A DNA stretch of 64,000 nt from Myrica gale (lineage: Eukaryota; Streptophyta; Magnoliopsida; Fagales; Myricaceae). The position numbers and the translations under genes were made by a program. The number at the start of each line of letters is the position of its first letter. Positions within the stretch are counted from its first letter, which is position 1. Where the stretch lies: positions 11,920,874 through 11,984,873 of the forward strand of contig OZ005607.1 in assembly GCA_963930655.1 (NCBI GenBank), in the 5' to 3' direction. Positions 11,411 to 23,300 of the stretch are shown in pieces. Under the pieces are notes generated by a model, which worked only from the letters and a program-made list of their open reading frames with translations, was not told where the DNA came from and ran no database searches.

Positions 11411-12240
11411 TGTCACGACCCCATGCTCGTATTAGTCTCTAAGCTTTCTTTATAGTAACACAAGTGCTATAAAATGGTGAGATTACAATACGTTCTACTT
11501 ATAGGTTTTCGAGATTGTAGTATTTCCTTGAGGTTCACAAAAATTTACTACTCGAAAATACAGTAGAAGATTTGTACATATACTGTAACACCCCTCTCTT
11601 GTATGGTCCACTTGTTTTATATATTTTTTGTTTTAGAGATTTTATTTATATCATGGTCCAGAGTTTATGTATATTATAGAGCCATATATTTAGTGCTTAT
11701 GTAAAATATTGTTTTCTTGCGTTTTATATTCACATTTTATAGCTTTCTTCTCATACATATTCTATTTCCCATAATTTTTATTTATTTTATATTGAATACT
11801 CTTGCTATTTAACATGAGTTCCTCTATTTTCGATCGTTAGAGAATATCATTAGATGGGCGTGAGAGTGAAACTCAATTACGTGTGAGGTAAACACACGAG
11901 AGATATGCAATTGGTTAAGCACCTTAACCGGAGTTCTTATCAGTTTTTGTCATTTCATTTTTTTAATTTTTTTTCGTACAAAACTACATGGTTTCTTACT
12001 GATCTTTCCGTTTTTTTTTTCTTAAAGAGATATTTGTGGGTAAAAATTTCAGACATCCAAAAATTTGATCCAATAAAATAAATACACAAAATTCAATTCC
12101 AATCAAATAATCACTTTTCAATCCAATTAAATATAAAAAATTCCTTTCATCTCTCTCTTCTTGTTTTACCAAAAATTTTTCCACCCAAAATTTATAACAA
12201 TCAAAACTTTTATAGTGTTTTTTTTCTTCGGAAAAAAAAC
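11411..12240. other. AT-rich spacer upstream of helicase gene
   Basis: It begins with LTR-terminus-like TGTCACGACCCC at 11410. A second TGTAACACCCC lies near 11584. No coding sequence or paired terminus was found. The last part probably belongs to the promoter region of the helicase gene. Confidence 0.3.
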
Positions 12241-12428
12241 ATGCACAACTTCAAAACGGGTGCGTTTTGACGCTGTGCTGTTTCGATTTCGAATCAGCCC
12301 TACCCCCGCCCCCGATTCCTCACGGCTCGCTCTCTTGTCCCACCCAGCCTTCTCTCTCTCCCTCTCTTATCGCGGTGGCAGCGGCAATTTTCGGTTCGGT
12401 TCTGGCGTGGATTCATCTCTCTAGCGTG
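12241..12428 (+). promoter_or_regulatory. Probable 5'UTR exon/promoter-proximal region of the helicase gene
   Basis: GC content rises sharply here compared with both sides, as is common at plant transcription starts. The block ends ...CTAGCGTG followed by GTAACTCTC, a usable splice donor, and the next supported exon begins after TTGTGCAG at about 14154-14160. This would put a 1.7-kb intron in the 5'UTR. Short frames in this block are CT-rich and have no protein-like composition. The exact start of transcription cannot be seen. Confidence 0.4.
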
Positions 12429-12429
12429 G

Positions 12430-12612
12430 TAACTCTCTCTCTCTCTCTCTATCTATCTCTTTCTCAGCTCTCTCTCTCTCTCTCTCTCTCTCATTTTAAC
12501 GCCGAAAATTGAATTTTTCGTTTTGGTTTTTGTCGCAGGTTTATCAGCTTGGACTGGTGATCGATTTGGAGCTGGTTGTGCTCAGTAATCTCTCTCTCTC
12601 TCTCTCTATATA
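12430..12612. repeat. CT microsatellites in 5'UTR intron
   Basis: Three (CT)n runs at about 12431-12450, 12470-12492 and 12590-12608, separated by unique sequence. Position just after the proposed first exon is typical of plant leader introns. Confidence 0.8.
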
Positions 12613-12884
12613 GCCTTCAATTTTAGCATATTGTTGTTTGGTTGGGGGATTTTGTATGCTAGGGTTTCAGTTTAGTGGTTTTCGACTTTTTTGGGGATTT
12701 TTGGAGATTTCGGAGGCTCCACACCTGTTTGGGCATCGACGAGGTGCCTTTCTCTGTCTCTCTTATTTCTTTCTTTTCTCCGGTAAGGTTCGGGTTATAT
12801 ATTCCTTTCTTTTATTGTGTCTTCATTGACAAACTCGTAACTCAGGGCTTCGTTTGATTTCGGGAAGATGTAAACTATAATAAG

Positions 12885-13051
12885 GTTGTGTTTGAGAAGT
12901 AAAATTTTAGGGTGGTTAAAATTTTAAATATTGGGGTTGATGAAAAAGTGAGGAGAGAGAGTGAAAAAGTTGGTGAAAAAGTGAAGATAGAGAGTGTTTT
13001 GTAATGATGATAAAATTTTAGGTGGCTAAAATTTTGTTACTCAAACGTAGC
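12885..13051. mobile_element. hAT-like MITE, about 167 bp
   Basis: Ends GTTGTGTTTGAG and inverted GCTACGTTTGAG, with AAATTTTAG inside both ends. ATAAG flanks both sides. Purine-rich GAGAGAGAGTGAAAAAG interior. Same type as 13919-14064 but in the opposite orientation. Confidence 0.5.
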
Positions 13052-13918
13052 ATAAGTACGCTTTTTTGGTTTACTATGAATTTTTTGTCTCATCTGAGCC
13101 AAAATTAGCAGCGTTAGACATATTTTGTGTCATCTGAATAATGAAAATGTTTGACATTAGAGACCGAATGGAGCAAGTGGGGTTTCACTCTCAGAATTTG
13201 GGCAGCTTTGTTCTATGCTTCACATGAACTATTGTTCATACGTGCGTTTGATCCTAAATTTTGGGATGTGCGGTTTTGGTTTTTGGTCATTGTTTGGTTT
13301 AGGGACTTGATGAATCGCCTATAAGAGAATCTTTTGGATAAATTCCTTGCTGTGGCTGAGAGCTCACCTGGTTCTTCTCCAAATCCACACCCTTCCTTGT
13401 GCCAGTATAATCATAATAAAACTTTTCATTAATAGAACAAATTCTTTGGAACACTCGGGTGGCGCAATTTTCATGAGAAATCCTCACTTTCATATTAAAT
13501 TGTCTTATTATTTTAACGAAGCAAACTATTTAGCGAGAACTGAAAACGCAAATGACCTGAGTATCTAAATCTTGCTGTTATTACTTATTTTTTATAGGCT
13601 AAATAACATAGATAGGACAAGATACATAAAATTATGAATTTGATGTTTTGTAGTAGCTGAATAAACGCAAGATACTTTAGTTTTGATAGAAACCATCTTT
13701 GCTTTCTAATAAATATGTATGCTACGGCTTTGTGGCTCTTAGATGAATCTTATCCCTTTTACTGGTGAGTAGTTCTTAGTAACAAGATTGTTGACAGTTT
13801 ATTCTCATATATACTTGAGTAAATATATGTAAATTTATCCATTTATGAAAAAGAATATGAGTGTCTTACTTTGTGTATATATTGAAAAAGGAAATCGTTA
13901 TACTTTGGCAATCATTTA
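13052..13918. other. 5'UTR intron interior, nothing recognised
   Basis: AT-rich sequence between two MITEs in the proposed leader intron. Short frames at 13299-13568 have no family resemblance. No repeat or RNA gene was recognised. Confidence 0.3.
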
Positions 13919-14064
13919 GGTGGCGTTTGTGTGCCAAAATTTTAGCCTGGCATAATAAAATAATTTCAAAATAATCTCTCTATAAAAAATTCATTCAAAT
14001 TATCTCTCTCTTCACTTTTTCACCAATTCTCATACCTCAAAATTTTAGTGCACAAACACTACCA
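13919..14064. mobile_element. hAT-like MITE, about 146 bp
   Basis: Ends GGTGGCGTTTGTG and inverted GGTAGTGTTTGTG, with CCAAAATTTTAG and CTAAAATTTTGA just inside. CT-rich interior. It sits about 120 bp upstream of the helicase start codon, just before the proposed splice acceptor. Confidence 0.5.
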
Positions 14065-14180
14065 TAGTGTCTGTTTCATTTGGGTTTGCTTTTTATTGCA
14101 TTGTGCAATTGACTTATGATCCTTTTCTACTGTTCACATGTAGAGACATGTTTTGTTGTGCAGATAGAGTTATTATTGTA

Positions 14181-14318
14181 ATGGCAGAAGATATGCTAGT
14201 AGTCGAGACATTTAAGGATTTGGGAGTATGTGACCAGTTGGTGGAGGCAATGGCAGAAGATATGCCAGTAGTCAAGACATTTAAGGATTTGGGAGTATGT
14301 GACCAGTTGCTGGAGGCT
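14181..14318 (+). repeat. In-frame 69-bp tandem duplication at helicase N terminus
   Basis: 14181-14249 and 14250-14318 are direct repeats differing at only about four bases. Each encodes 23 residues beginning MAEDM and ending with the segment just before the Q motif. The second ATG (14250) would give a protein of the usual family start, so either codon could be used. Confidence 0.95.
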
Positions 14319-17300
14319 TGTGAAAGTTTGGGGTGGAAAAATCCATCGAAGATACAGGCTGAAGCAATTCCTCATGCACTTGATGGTTCATTCTCTTACT
14401 TTCACAGTCTTTCATCTCACTGTGTGTTAGTTTCCACGTACTTTTGTTTTTTGTATCCTCTATTTAGTTGGGAGAATTAACAAAAAAACTCACTCTCAAG
14501 TCTTAAAATGTTTGTATAATACTTAACACTTAACAAGTCTATGGGATTGCCAAGTCTTAGGTAATGAAACTCTTAAAAAGACTTGGGTTCAAATCTTAGG
14601 AAATGAAACATTTTCTTGTTGTCTTTATCCTATGATTCCCTAGATATGTTACTTATAAAAAAAATGATTCCCTAGATGTGTTGCTTCGAAAGGCTTTATG
14701 AAATTGATTCCTTTATTTTTTCCTTAATGAATGAAGTTGCATCAAAATGGATCCCTTGTTTCTCAATCTGAAGTCGCAATGGATCTCAGCTATGTTTCTC
14801 TCTTGTCATTGCTTTTGTCCCTTATCCCCTGTGGAGTTGCCAACTTTTAATGCTTAGTTCTTCGGAGTTCTAAATTTCTACCGAGGTCTGTATTTAATTT
14901 TCTGTGTGAATCTAGTGTGATATTTTTTCAGATTATTATAAATGAATGTGTGTCCTATTGTCCAAACAGGTTGCTTTGGTTTTTAATTTTTGTTGTGATT
15001 CACAATATATTGATTTCTTCATTTTTGTACATTTATGGGGAACCAAATGGAATATGTGACTGCAGTATATACTTCACTTTTTTTTTTTTTTTTTTTAATC
15101 TTAGCCTACCTAATTGTTGTTTTAAATCAAAATACTCGATTCTGATATAGTTTTTCTATTGTAGGAAACGACTTGATTGGACTTGCCCAAACAGGGTCAG
15201 GTAAAACTGGAGCTTTTGCTCTTCCCATTTTGCAGGCACTTTTAGAATCTCCACAAGCATTTTTTGCTTGTGTGCTGTCCCCTACAAGGTTTGAGATCTT
15301 ATCTTTGGTTGATTGATTGTTATTTGATGTCATTTTGTTTCATGTTCTATGAAGGGTGGACTTTAACGGATTAGTACCTTTTGACTCTTTGTTGTTTGAC
15401 TCAGTTTTATTCATGGCTCGAAAGGGCTTTTGAATTGGTAATTAACTATGGCCTTTCTTTCCTTTACTTTGCAGGGAGCTTGCAATTCAAATAGCTGAGC
15501 AGTTTGAAGCCTTAGGATCAGGCATTGGCATTAAGTGTGTTGTGGTGAGATTTTGGCCTTCAGTTATATCAAGCATGCTTAGTTTTTATTTTATTTATGT
15601 TGGTCCATGATCCGTCTTTCCGGCAAGTTAGAGTAGCTCTTAGCTTCAGAACTCCAGAATGTAGTTTTTACTTCTGTGCAATCAAATTTATGCAGTAGGT
15701 TTTACACTTTTATCCATGTAAACTTTTGAAGCTAATAACAATGTTCTATGGTCCCTGAAGTTACCTTGGATATTACTTGGTTAGTCCCCCCCCCTCCTTT
15801 TGCAGTTGTGGTAATTAACCAAAGACAATCATTTGGATAGGTCTTATAATTTGATAAGGTAGAGCATTATTGTGTACTTTTGTTTGGTCTTCAATGTAGG
15901 CGTACCAAATTTGTTTTTTATCCAGTATTGTGTATTGGATATAATTTGATAAATGATGTTCTATGTTCCCTAAGGCTTTATTGTAATCTGTCAAAATATC
16001 GCAAAATTGAAATTAATGAAACTTCAACAGCTTTGTTGCAGCTCTGAAGGTTTAGCTCTGACTACTTTTTATATGGCTTATTTACTTTCCTCCCGCCTCT
16101 TCCCCCCATTCCCTCCCAAAGAAGAAAGAAAAAAAAAGTTTTTACTCTAACCAGCCAGCAAATTGTTTCAATAGTTTCAATCTTTTCATAACCTAATACA
16201 GTGTGGAGTTCTAGAAATATCCTGTTTCAAGAAGTCTTTATTACTCTAGTTGGCTAGTTTATGGTCTTAACATCCAAAAGGGGGCCATATTGTTATGATC
16301 CTCACCCCCCCCCCCCACTAGTCCAGCTAGCTAGTGAGTGGTTCTTTCGGTCGAGAAGCGGGCCGTTTTACATCTATGTAATACCTGATCCGATAGTTTA
16401 CGATATCTCTGAAAGGGAGAAACGAGTGTTAGGGTTTTGTTCAGGTAGAAGAGGCAGAAGAGAGAAAAAAGATGAACTTGGTTAAGTAGAATCTGGAAGC
16501 TTGGAGAAGAACTGATGTGTTCGAGGAAGTGGAGTTGAGTTAATCATGGGTTTGGTCGCCCAGCCTACATGGCTAGTCGGTCACCCAATGGGGCTAGTCT
16601 GGTCATGTGATGGGATCCGTTTGTGGGCTCATTATTTACTTGCCATTTTCCTTCAATTTGTGTAGGTCTAGTAACCCCATTAGACTGGGCTGCTTTATTT
16701 GCTTTGATTATCAGTAAGTGATGGGCTATGTTAGCCAGCCCATGATCCATTTGTATGTAAAGTTACAATCGTTAATAGGAAAGGCATGCAGAAGGATTAT
16801 CTAGGAATCATTTGGAGGGTGACTACCTTGAATAGAGTCTATCTTGCATTTCTCCTACTTTCCTTCCCATCAAACAGTAGTTTCATACACCCATTACACT
16901 CATAAGACACCAAGTCAGAGGGCTAACAATACACATCCTTCCCTTATGTGGATCGTAATGGAGTTGGGATCTTGACTTTTTTGTCATGAAGGTCCAAGAA
17001 TATATTTTGTGGCTAATCTCTTCTTTGGTTAGTTGATGTTGCAATGAAAACCAGTGCATTAGCTGCAAGAGTATTGCAATGATGAGGAAATTTAGGAAAA
17101 GGGTCTCCTTTTGATTGCTTAAGGTTCTGATGCTGAGATTGTTAGGTTCAATTTGCACAATTTGTGTGGTTGGATAGAAGTTTATTCTTCCATTAGCATC
17201 TTTTTAATATCAAGCATGTTTGCGAAACTCTGTAGCTTGTTGGAGGGGTGGACAAGGAACAACAGGCTAAGAACCTTGCAAACTTACGGCCGCACATTAT

Positions 17301-20300
17301 TGTAAGTGTACTTTTAGTGAGCTATATGTTTCTTTTTCTATGTTATTTATGTTAGATTGCAACATTACATGGGATGCTATGGTATTCTGTTGTGTTTGAT
17401 TGTGATTTGTCTGTTTTGTAGTTGTACTACCTTTTTTTTTGTAAGTAAGGAAAGCTTTATCGATAGAAAAAGGTGACAGAACAGTACAAAGGGATGTACT
17501 GAACCATCTACAACAAGCAGGCTAGCACTACCTTACCTCTTGCTTTTCAATGGTGTCAAGAAAATCAATCTTAGAGAAAGAGAATAGCATTGAAATTTTG
17601 TTTGTATGCTACTGATATGTATGGCTTAAAAGATAGTGTGGATCATATTACTTTATCGCGACTCCCATTTATTACTTTCCTAATGTAATGTAATTATTCT
17701 TGAATATTAGGAGAACAATAAAGAGGTGAAAATAGGTTAATATTGTATCAAATGCAATCCCCCATTGAAGGGGTTTCTCTATGAGCAATATCCTTCCACG
17801 CTGAATTGGATAGTCTCAAGGTTGTCTGTAATGAAGCTAAGGTTTAAGCCCCTGGGAAGATTAGTAGGATATGATGACGGGATAGTGATGCTAGAAAGTT
17901 GTCTTGTAGTTGGGGTAGCTTGTTGTTCTTCAGCAAGTCTATGTGTTATGTATTGCTTGACTTGGTTTGTGGCTGCATCCAAGATTTTAATCTTGGATTG
18001 GATTGCCGTGGGTTGCATTGTGTTCAGTTTGGGGGCATCCCACATGGTAAGTGTTACTTGGTTTATGTGTTATGTCTAATAGTTTGGAAGTCCTTGTTAG
18101 ATAAGATTATTTCTCCCTCTCAAAACGCTTTTGTTAGGGGGAGACAAATTTTGGACTCGATGCTTATTGCCAATGAGCGCATTGATTCCAGGTTGAGGTC
18201 AGAGGTGTTGGGTATACTTTGTAAGTTAGATGTTCAGAAGGCCTATGATCATGTGAATTGAAAGTTTTTATTATACCTTCTTAGAAGATGCAGCTTCGGT
18301 GCAAAATGGTGTAGTTGGATCTCGTTTTGCATCTTGACGGTGAAGTTTTCAGTGATTTTTAATGTCTGCCCGAAAGGTTTTTTCAGAAGCTTGCGTGGAT
18401 TACCACAAGGGGACCCCCTTTCTCCTCTTCTTTTTGTGATAGTTATGGAAGCCTTTAGTCGCATGATGGGCAAAGTGGTTGAGCACGGTGGTTTAGAGGG
18501 TTTTGCTGTAGGAGGGGGAAGCGTGTGCATTTCTCACTTGCTTTTTGCTGATGATACCTTGGTGTTGTGTGGGGCTGAGGTGAGTCATTTCCGGAGTCTT
18601 CGATGCCTCCTTTTGTGCTTTGAGGCGGTCCCAGGTCTTAGAATTAATTTGTCTAAGTCCGAGGTTATTCCTATTTGTGTTGTTGATATTGTTCAGGATT
18701 TGGCGACTATTTTGGAGTGTAGAGTGTCCTCTTTGCCGATGTCATATCTTGGGCTTCTGTTGGGAGCTAGTTTTAAGAGTGTTCATATTTGGGATGAAAT
18801 CCTTAAGCGGATGGAGAGAAGATTGGTGGGCTGGAAGCGCATGTATCTCTCTAAGGGTGGTCGGCTTACTCTCATTAAGTCTACTCTCTCATGCCTTCCC
18901 ACCTATTTCCTTTCCTTTTTTCCTATCCCGGTTGCGGTCGCTAATAGGTTGGAGAAGATTCAGAAGACTTCCTTTGGGGTAGTGATGGGGTTGTGCACAA
19001 ATATCATCTTGTGAAGTGGAAGTTAGTGTGTTATCCATTTTCGAATGGGGTTTGGGGCTCCTAAGTATTACGTTGTTCGATAGGGCCTTATTGTGCAAGT
19101 GGTTGTGGCGTTTTGCTCATGAGAGAGATAGGCTTTGGAGGGTTGTTATTGCGGCAAAATATGGTGCACATCGGGTGAGTGGAGAACTTGCCCAAGTAGG
19201 GAGTCCTATGGTGTTAGCCTTTGGCGATTCATTAGCAAGGGTTGGGATGTTTTTAGTAAGCATATCAGATTTTTGGTGGGTTGTGGTTTGAGGATTAACT
19301 TTTGGCATGAGTGGTGGTGTGGTGATAGACCCTTGTTTTTGGCTTTCCTGGTTGTGTTTTCTTTGTCTAGTTGCAAGGAGGCCACGGTGGCGGAGTGTTT
19401 GGTGGGGAGGGATGGCAATGTAGTGTAGAATGTTCCCTTTGTGCGATCTGCAAATGATTGGGAGGTGGAAGAGTTTTCTGGGTTCTTTTCTCTCTTGTAC
19501 CGTGCAGTGTTAAGGAGGGGGGAGGATGATAAGGTGTCTTGGACTGGCTCCAAGAATGATGTTTTTTTGGTAAAGTCTATGTATAATTTCATTGCTAGAA
19601 GGAATAGCTTGTCTTTTCCTTGGAAAGGGGTGTGGGAGTCGAGATGCCCTTTGAGGGTCCCTTTGTTTTGGTGGCTATGCATGGAAGAATTCTCACGATC
19701 GATAATCTCCGAAGAAAAGGAGTCTACATTGCTGATTGGTGCTTTCTTTGTCGTGGTGATGGGGAGTCGGTTGACCATGTTCTTCTTCATTATTCTTTGG
19801 CGCGGGCTATAGAGTCATGTTCTTAGTATACAAATTTTCATTGGGTGATGCCGGAGAAGGTGGATGTGCTATGGAGTTGGACTAGGAGGCTTTCTAACCC
19901 AATTGCTAAGGCTGTTTGGAGAATGATTTCATCGTGTGTTTGGTGGTGTCTTTGGAGGGAGCGCAATAATAGATGTTTTGAAGATGTTTATTTGTTTTTG
20001 GTGAAGTTGCAAGGGTTTATGTTGCTTTCCTTGTTTTGTTGGGCTAATGCGGTGTTATGGGGCATTTTTGTTGATTTTAATGATTTCATTAGTTTTGTTA
20101 CTTGTTTGTACCAAGCTTCTTCAGTACAGTCTTTTGTGCTGTTTTCGCTTTTTCTAATAAAATTGTCTTATATAAAAAAAAGTTATGATAATTTAGAGTT
20201 ATTTGTGCAATGCAACTTAGTTTTTTTTTCTAAGCAAACAACAACAATACATTACGAGAGAATAGCAGTACAAACCGGAAGGGGGAGGGGAACCCTATAA

Positions 20301-23300
20301 ACGCCCCAAACAACCACCACAACCGAAAACAAAAGAAAATAAAAGATGGCCAAAACAAGTTAGCCAAGGAAGGGCCGCCGCAACAGGCGGTTAACATCCC
20401 TCCAATAAACAAAGTTCTGGGAGTCATCCGCAGCTGGCTGCAACCGAGGGGCAAAACCGCTACAGGGAAGGGGAGGTGGCAGAGTGGGAGATGGTGTAGG
20501 GAGGCACCACTGCAGCGTCCGGTAACTGAAAAGCGGGCAGAAAGCCACGCGCCACCAACGACAGCACGTGAAGAACAGGCGCATGGAGGAGAGAGCCAGA
20601 TCTGACGGTTGCGAAGCCGGAAGGAGGAAGCGTGAACAGAGGTCGACCACCAGGAGGGGCAGATCTGAACAGCTCCTAACAAAACAGCAAACCCACAAAA
20701 CAAAGAGGAAACAAAGGAGAGAGAGAAAGGGAGACAAGAGAGAAACAAAGAGAAAAGAAAGGGAAAGAGGAGGAGGGGGGAGGGGGAAAGGAGCCGAAGC
20801 TCCTACCCCGGAAACGCAGACGGGAAGGGAGACGCAAGGCGCAGAGGGGGGGAGAGAGAGAGAAAAGGGGGGGGGGACAAGGGGGAGTTGTTATTTGAGT
20901 TTGCAATGCAACTTAGTTACTTTAGGAGCCACATGTTCATATGTTACTTTGTAATGCAAATAAGTGCCAACTGCACAAGGAGCTCATTGGAATTTCTGTC
21001 AACTTTTTGAAGGACTTCATTGCTTGAGTTTTCAAAATGGATAAAATCCAGAGAATTAATTTTACTGCCCTTTTCTATTAGTTGTGGTATCCGCTTGTTA
21101 TGTCACTTCTACTTTCATTCCTTTGTAGGTTGGAACACCAGGACGCCTGGTGGATCATCTAACGAACACAAAAGGTTTTTCACTTCGTACATTGAAGTAC
21201 TTGGTATGGTTTAGTTCCATATTTTCCTTGCGTTTTCTTTTGCATATACATGCCTACTCGTCAAGTACTCCCATGCTTTGTGCCCTATACTTCTCACATG
21301 TAGTTTGGGTCCATTGTTACTGGCTTTCGGAATGTGGCAACAATTTGATATGAGGTTGATGATTTATTTGTCGATCCGAAATTACAAGTTTGACTCTTTG
21401 ACATGAATATGGAAACGGAAAGTATATGAAGCAAAATCTCTTGTACTTTAGTAGTTGAAGCTTGAAATGGCATGAAAACATAAAGAGTGCTTAATGCTAT
21501 AAGAAAATCTAGAAAGACTATGTCATCTTTACGAGGAAAGAATCTAAAATTTTGGTTTGGTAGCTAGTGATTGAATTCCAGTGCATGAAATCGAGTTAAA
21601 CTCTAGAAGTGTAATTCCTTTATAAGGAATGAAAGCTCAAGAAGTTTGGTCTAAAGATGCATCTTGATTCCCTTGTGCTGCAAATTCTTGAGCTAAAACT
21701 CTTATTCTTGAGGTCCTTGTATGAGTGATCTGTTGGTTTTCGCAGTATTTTTTTCCTATATTTTGCAGAATATGTGATTAATTAATTTCACATTGTAATT
21801 CTTCGGGAGAATGTATATGCACTTACAGAATATATAATGTTTCATTGTTGTTTCTAATAGGATTTATATTAAACTGCCTTACAAAAGGGAGTGCATTTTA
21901 AAAATACATTTTCCGAAAACAAGGAATTGTAAGTATCCATATACGGGATTTCTTGCATAAAGGATCAAGAAGTCGAGACTTGTGTTTGTTATTGTGTACG
22001 AAAAGTACTTTCACGGCACAAAAATTGAAAAGTGTTCCTATTGAAGCATGAAATATTGCTTTCCTCAACAATGAATTTGCTTTCTTTACTTACACCCCCC
22101 CCCCCCCCCCAAAAAAAATTGCTTTCTTTAATCACTAGGATATGGCAATTGATCAATTGACATGCCAATAAGGAATTTTACGTGCTTATGTTCTTTATTT
22201 TTTGCTTTTGAGAGACATATGTAAAGTGCTCATATGGCTTATGAATGTTTGGATGTGTTCTTCAATGTTTATGGTTTTTGGTGTCACAGGTAAAATATGC
22301 TACAGGAATACGGCAATTGGACATTGAATATCAGAAAAACATTAGTTTTTTTTCCATGTCATAAGGGATCCACTTGGCATTGTCAAACTCTTAACACGTT
22401 TTGATCTTGTTTGCAGTGGATCCTTTAACTCTATTATTTTCACGTTATTCGGCTATAGTACCTCTTGTAGATTTTCTTCATTACTGCATCTTATTCCTCA
22501 AGTTTTCTATCAGGTTTTAGATGAGGCCGATAAATTGTTGAATGATGAGTTCGAGAAATCGATTGATGACATTTTAAGTGTTGTTCCTCGTGAGCGGACA
22601 ACGTATCTATTTTCTGCTACAATGACGAAAAAGGTGTGTTGAATATACTTATGGTTGCTATAGGGTTATGTTGATTTCTACAACTCTTTTAATTATATAG
22701 TTTTATTAGCAGTATTTTCTTGGTGATGCCTAGACAAGGGTTGCAGGAGAAGCACATATGCGGCCCAGTTGAAAAGATAGTTGTTTTATTCCTGCATATA
22801 CACACGCTTAGATGAATATATATATTTGGGGTTAGATGCGAAAGATATCTGTTTTTCTGGTCGGTTGAAACGTTGGTTTATTGACACTAGTTGGTGTTTT
22901 AGGTTAAGAAGCTTCAAAGGGCTTGTTTAAGAAATCCTGTGAAGGTAATGAGAATTATTCCTCGTTTCTTGATTTCAGTTTTTTTCAATAGTGTTTGTGA
23001 TGGCTTCTAACACTCACCAGTTACTGGATTATTTCAGATTGAAGTGGCATCTAAGTATTCTACGGTTGACACACTAAAGCAGCACTTCTGCTTTCTCCCT
23101 GCTAAGTACAAGGTTGTCCTTCTCTCTGTTAAACTTGTTCTCAAGTTCTTATTCTGAAGATTGCGTCCCCCTCCCCAAAAAAAGTAGTAGGCCATTCTTT
23201 TGTGTGAGGGGCTTCTGTGATTCCTTCATCTTAGATGTAGGGATATTAAAAAAAACATGAAGTAGCCCTTATCTTTTATGTGCACGTATGCAATGGTAAG

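Noticed and set aside
11410..11753. Short TG...CA element between TACAT repeats
   Set aside because: TACAT flanks could be chance in AT-rich DNA, the ends are not inverted, and gypsy sequence does not resume after it.
12161..12857. Several short frames with Ser/Leu repeats
   Set aside because: Produced by CT microsatellites in the probable leader exon and intron of the helicase gene.
14067..14180. Upstream in-frame ATG extending the helicase by 38 residues
   Set aside because: The extension is hydrophobic and cysteine-rich, unlike any helicase N terminus, and it overlaps a MITE edge and a splice-acceptor-like TTGTGCAG.
14530..14680. Possible SINE with GGGTTCAAATC B-box-like motif
   Set aside because: A repeated TGATTCCCTAGAT(A/G)TGTT lies nearby, but both copies are on the same side and no A box or clear boundary was found.
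20230..20954. Open frames of 125-172 residues on both strands
   Set aside because: They lie wholly in a GC-rich retroposon leader/3'UTR with low-complexity composition and no domain; both strands are open at once because of base composition.
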